From: an uncultured Atopobiaceae bacterium
GTDB lineage: Bacteria; Actinomycetota; Coriobacteriia; Coriobacteriales; Atopobiaceae
Length of the DNA: 8,566 bases
Reading direction: 5' to 3'
Assembly (NCBI GenBank): GCA_944321005.1
Contig: CALUJT010000083.1
Location: forward strand, 1 to 8,566
The notes under the pieces were generated by a model that searched no databases, had not been told where the DNA came from, and was given only the letters and a program-made list of their open reading frames with translations. Each line of letters begins with the position of its first letter. The first letter of the stretch is position 1. Below, one piece after another: positions 6,583-8,566 of this stretch. The translations under genes were made by a program, and so were the position numbers.

Positions 6583-6614
6583 CGAGGCCACTCACGCATG
6601 CACAAGGGCCCTCG
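6583..6614 (+). promoter_or_regulatory. Predicted antiterminator of the trp attenuator
   Basis: CGAGGCC at 6583-6589 can pair with GGCCCTCG-type bases at 6607-6614: seven base pairs with one bulged C (6609), closing a 17-nt loop. This pairing uses most of the terminator's left arm and so excludes the terminator. A ribosome stalled on the Trp codons leaves 6583-6589 free, favouring read-through. A ribosome at the stop codon 6580-6582 covers it, favouring termination. A competing small hairpin, CTCG 6573-6576 with CGAG 6583-6586, could act as the protector. The pairings were found by eye. Confidence 0.7.
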
Positions 6615-6640
6615 GACTCAGTTCCGGGGGCCCTTTTCTC
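6604..6640 (+). terminator. Rho-independent attenuator terminator before trpB
   Basis: The 13 bases 6604-6616 pair with 6623-6635 (one G-U pair, otherwise Watson-Crick), with loop CTCAGT at 6617-6622, followed by TTTTCTC. The core is GGGCCC. This is the strongest intrinsic terminator in the window. It ends 34 nt before the trpB start, so it can only make sense as a conditional terminator for that gene. Confidence 0.92.
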
Positions 6641-6674
6641 GTGCGAGAAGAACCCACTGCAAAAGGAGCGCGTC

Positions 6675-8060
6675 ATGACCGGCACCACCCCCTACCGCAC
6701 CTACCTTGACGAGAGCCAGATCCCCACCACCTGGTACAACCTCCGTGCGGACATGCCGGAGAAGCCCGAGCCCATGCGCCTTCCAAGCGGCGCGGTGGCC
6801 ACGCACGCCGACCTCGCGCCCGTCTTCGCGGCCGCGCTGATAGACCAGGAGCTCGACGACGACACCGCCTACGTCGAGATTCCCGCGCCCGTGCGCGAGA
6901 TGTACAAGGTCTACCGTCCGAGCCCGCTCTGCCGCGCGTACAACCTCGAGCGCGCGCTCGACACGCCCGCGCACATCTACTACAAGTTCGAGGGCAACAA
7001 CACGAGCGGCTCCCACAAGCTCAACTCCGCGCTCGCGCAGGCCTACTACGCCGCCGCGCAGGGCCTCACCACCATCACCACCGAGACGGGCGCGGGACAG
7101 TGGGGCACGGCGCTTGCCGAGGCCGCCGCGCACTATGGCCTTGACCTCGACGTGTTCATGGTCAAGTGCTCCTTTGAGCAGAAGCCGTTCCGCCGCAACA
7201 TCATGGAGACCTTCGGCGCCACGGTGACGCCGTCGCCGAGCGACACCACCGAGGCGGGACGGCGCATCCTGGCCGCCCACCCCGACTCCTCCGGCTCGCT
7301 CGGCACCGCCATCTCCGAGGCCGTCGAGCGCGCGCTCCACGTGCCGGAGAACCGCGGCCGCTACCAGCTTGGCAGCGTCCTCAACCAGGTGGTGCTCCAC
7401 CAGAGCGTGACAGGACTCGAGAGCTACGAGGCCCTGCGCGAGCTGGGCGAGTACCCGGACGTCGTGATCGGCTGCGCGGGCGGCGGCTCCAACCTCGGCG
7501 GCCTCATCGCCCCCTTCATGCGCGACAAGCTGCGCGGCGAGCGTCCCGGCACGCGCTTCGTCGCCGTGGAGCCCGCGAGCTGCCCCTCGCTCACGCGCGG
7601 CCGGTACGCCTACGACTTCGCCGACACCGGCCAGACCTGCCCGCTGTGCAAGATGTACACGCTCGGCAACGGCTTCATCCCCAGCCCCGACCACGCGGGC
7701 GGCCTGCGCTACCACGGCATGAGCCCCATCGTCTCCAAGCTGCACCATGACGGCCACCTCGAGGCCGTGGCCGTGCGCCAGACGGAGGTCTTCGAGGCGG
7801 GCGAGAGGTTCGCCAAGCTCGAGACCATCCTGCCGGCGCCCGAGAGCGCCCATGCCATCCTCGTGGCCATGCGCGAGGCCGAGAGGTGCCGCGAGACCGG
7901 CGAGGCCAGGACCATCCTCTTTGGCCTCACGGGAACGGGCTACTTCGACATGGTCGCCTACGACAGGTACAACCGCGGCGAGATGGAGGACCACGTCCCC
8001 ACGGACGAGGAGCTCGAGGCCGGTTTCGCCACGATTCCGCACGTCCCGGGAATCCAGTAG
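6675..8060 (+). CDS. trpB: Tryptophan synthase beta chain, TrpB2 type (PLP enzyme)
   Basis: A cytoplasmic PLP enzyme that condenses indole with serine to give tryptophan; some TrpB2 enzymes are reported to use O-phosphoserine. At 461 residues it has TrpB2 length (TrpB1 is about 400). It shows the TrpB2 substrate entry RPSPLCRAYNLERAL (81-95), GSHKLNSALAQAYY with the Schiff-base Lys115, ETGAGQWG (137-144) with the catalytic Glu137, FEQKPFRRNIME (167-178), the phosphate-binding GGGSN (269-273), VEPASCPSLTRG (298-309), and AGGLRYHGMSPIVS (341-354). The ATG at 6675 has AAAAGGAG at 6661-6668; an open frame back to 6546 would run through the attenuator and is rejected. No trpA or other trp gene is adjacent, and the next gene is convergent, so this is a single-gene unit. 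Regulation by tryptophan attenuation is directly suggested upstream. Confidence 0.95.
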   Translation: MTGTTPYRTYLDESQIPTTWYNLRADMPEKPEPMRLPSGAVATHADLAPVFAAALIDQELDDDTAYVEIPAPVREMYKVYRPSPLCRAYNLERALDTPAHIYYKFEGNNTSGSHKLNSALAQAYYAAAQGLTTITTETGAGQWGTALAEAAAHYGLDLDVFMVKCSFEQKPFRRNIMETFGATVTPSPSDTTEAGRRILAAHPDSSGSLGTAISEAVERALHVPENRGRYQLGSVLNQVVLHQSVTGLESYEALRELGEYPDVVIGCAGGGSNLGGLIAPFMRDKLRGERPGTRFVAVEPASCPSLTRGRYAYDFADTGQTCPLCKMYTLGNGFIPSPDHAGGLRYHGMSPIVSKLHHDGHLEAVAVRQTEVFEAGERFAKLETILPAPESAHAILVAMREAERCRETGEARTILFGLTGTGYFDMVAYDRYNRGEMEDHVPTDEELEAGFATIPHVPGIQ

Positions 8061-8076
8061 CGCCCGACGCGAGAAA

Positions 8077-8105
8077 GGCCCCACCGTCCCAGGGACGGCG
8101 GGGCC
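8077..8105. terminator. Hairpin between convergent trpB and the CstA-like gene
   Basis: GGCCCC (8077-8082) pairs with GGGGCC (8100-8105) and CCGTC (8084-8088) with GACGG (8094-8098), leaving one A-C mismatch and a CCAGG loop. On the minus strand the stem is followed by TTTCTC, so it best serves the CstA-like gene, whose stop is at 8132. It may also stop trpB transcripts, which reach it 16 nt after their stop codon, but on the plus strand there is no T tract. Confidence 0.8.
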
Positions 8106-8131
8106 ACGGGAGGGCCAACGGTGCGCGGCTT

Positions 8132-8566
8132 CTACGCGCAGTGCTCCCGACCGAGCTCGGACCACTCGGGCTCCTCGTCGGGGAGCGACCCGGCATCCTT
8201 GGTGAAGAGCTCCCTCAGGCAGTTGTAGGCCACGATGAGGCCGAGCACCACGAGCAGGACGGCGAAGACGAGCTGCAGGCCGGAGGTGGCGATCACTGCC
8301 GCGCCGCTCGCGGCGAGGGCGCTCGCGCAGCCGATGATGCTCTGGACGAGCGAGGTGAAGGTGCTCAGCAGCAGGAAGGCCACCGGCACGTAGAGCATGA
8401 AGCCCCTGCGGCCGGTGCACTTGCAGAAGACCGCGAGCGTGATCATCGTCATGCCGCCGAGCAGCTGGTTGGAGGCGCCGAACAGCGGCCAGATGTTGGT
8501 GTAGCCACCAAAGGCGAGCGCGAGGCCCAGCGCCAGCGTGAGCACCGTGGAGACCCAGGTGTTGGC
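8132..8566 (-). CDS. cstA: CstA/BtsT-family transporter, C-terminal fragment (5' part off the window)
   Basis: The open frame enters from the right edge and gives 144 visible C-terminal residues. CstA-family proteins are inner-membrane carriers linked to peptide or pyruvate uptake, typically about 600-720 residues. The family signature YTNIWPLFGASNQLLGGMTM is near the start of the fragment, within a run of hydrophobic helices: VLTLALGLALAFGGY, GGMTMITLAVFC, GFMLYVPVAFLLLSTFTSLV and LQLVFAVLLVVLGLIVAYNC. The tail (TKDAGSLPDEEPEWSELG) is acidic and cytosolic-looking. A GTG within the frame at 8543-8545 is not a real start, since the frame and homologous content continue upstream. The substrate cannot be told from this portion; assignment to the family is secure, to cstA rather than btsT less so. 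Confidence 0.88.
   Translation of the reverse strand, partial: ANTWVSTVLTLALGLALAFGGYTNIWPLFGASNQLLGGMTMITLAVFCKCTGRRGFMLYVPVAFLLLSTFTSLVQSIIGCASALAASGAAVIATSGLQLVFAVLLVVLGLIVAYNCLRELFTKDAGSLPDEEPEWSELGREHCA

Noticed and set aside
4821..6605. Long minus-strand open frame across the regulator and peptidase genes
   Set aside because: It lies opposite two well-supported genes and runs through the divergent promoter, with low-complexity composition and no domain.
6604..6640. T-box riboswitch as an alternative explanation for the terminator before trpB
   Set aside because: I see no T-box consensus or specifier stem, and the leader contains a translatable peptide with three Trp codons, which explains the terminator fully.
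6546..6674. In-frame extension of trpB back to a GTG at 6546, giving a 504-residue protein
   Set aside because: The extra residues would be read from the leader codons and terminator hairpin, they do not resemble any TrpB2 N-terminus, and ATG 6675 has an excellent ribosome binding site.
6618..8420. 600-codon minus-strand open frame opposite trpB
   Set aside because: It is antisense to an unmistakable TrpB2 and overlaps the CstA-like gene in another frame; it is an artefact of high GC content.
1..8566. CRISPR array, tRNA or rRNA genes, prophage or defence island
   Set aside because: No regularly spaced direct repeats, no tRNA-like cloverleaf or rRNA sequence, and no phage or defence genes were seen.

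Overview
The window reads as a piece of a high-GC, anaerobic actinobacterial chromosome. The best guess is Coriobacteriia, perhaps an Olsenella- or Atopobiaceae-like gut or oral organism. This rests on the uniformly G/C-rich third codon positions, strong GGAGG-type ribosome binding sites, a small MLQKDYILEI-type protein of the DUF6483 kind, and a very large MacB-like ABC exporter. The taxonomic call is inference; no rRNA or other decisive marker is present.

Layout, left to right. (1) 1 to about 1250, minus strand: the 5' portion of an IS110-family insertion sequence, cut by the left edge. It has a transposase with DEDD-type acidic residues and the C-terminal serine in place. Upstream of it is a structured non-coding end that looks like a bridge-RNA locus. 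(2) 1279-1671, minus: a small DUF6483-like protein. (3) 1688-1784: two palindromic repeats with shared TGACA/TGTCA termini, the second a perfect 30-bp inverted repeat around a 4-nt loop. (4) 1795-5010, minus: a 1071-residue fused ATPase-permease of MacB/FtsX architecture with an extracytoplasmic domain of about 640 residues. (5) 5011-5207: a divergent intergenic region with promoter-like and dyad elements. (6) 5208-5795, plus: an XRE-type regulator with C-terminal membrane segments. (7) 5799-6452, plus, 3 nt later: a YgjP/M48-like zinc metallopeptidase. (8) 6487-6640, plus: a trp leader peptide with three consecutive Trp codons and a terminator/antiterminator pair. (9) 6675-8060, plus: a TrpB2-type tryptophan synthase beta chain. 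(10) 8077-8105: a strong hairpin between convergent genes. (11) 8132 to the right edge, minus: the C-terminal part of a CstA/BtsT-family transporter.

How the parts fit. The regulator is divergent from the large exporter and shares its promoter region, so it is the obvious candidate to control it; the downstream peptidase is probably co-transcribed with the regulator. The tryptophan unit is self-contained: a leader peptide, an attenuator and a lone trpB2 with no trpA beside it. This implies a tryptophan-responsive, single-gene unit that makes tryptophan from indole and serine (or a related donor).

The signals most worth following are the tryptophan attenuator on an orphan trpB2, the putative IS110 bridge RNA, and the palindromic repeats between the ABC exporter and the DUF6483-like gene. 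All structural RNA claims come from reading complementarity by eye; no folding or database search was run.
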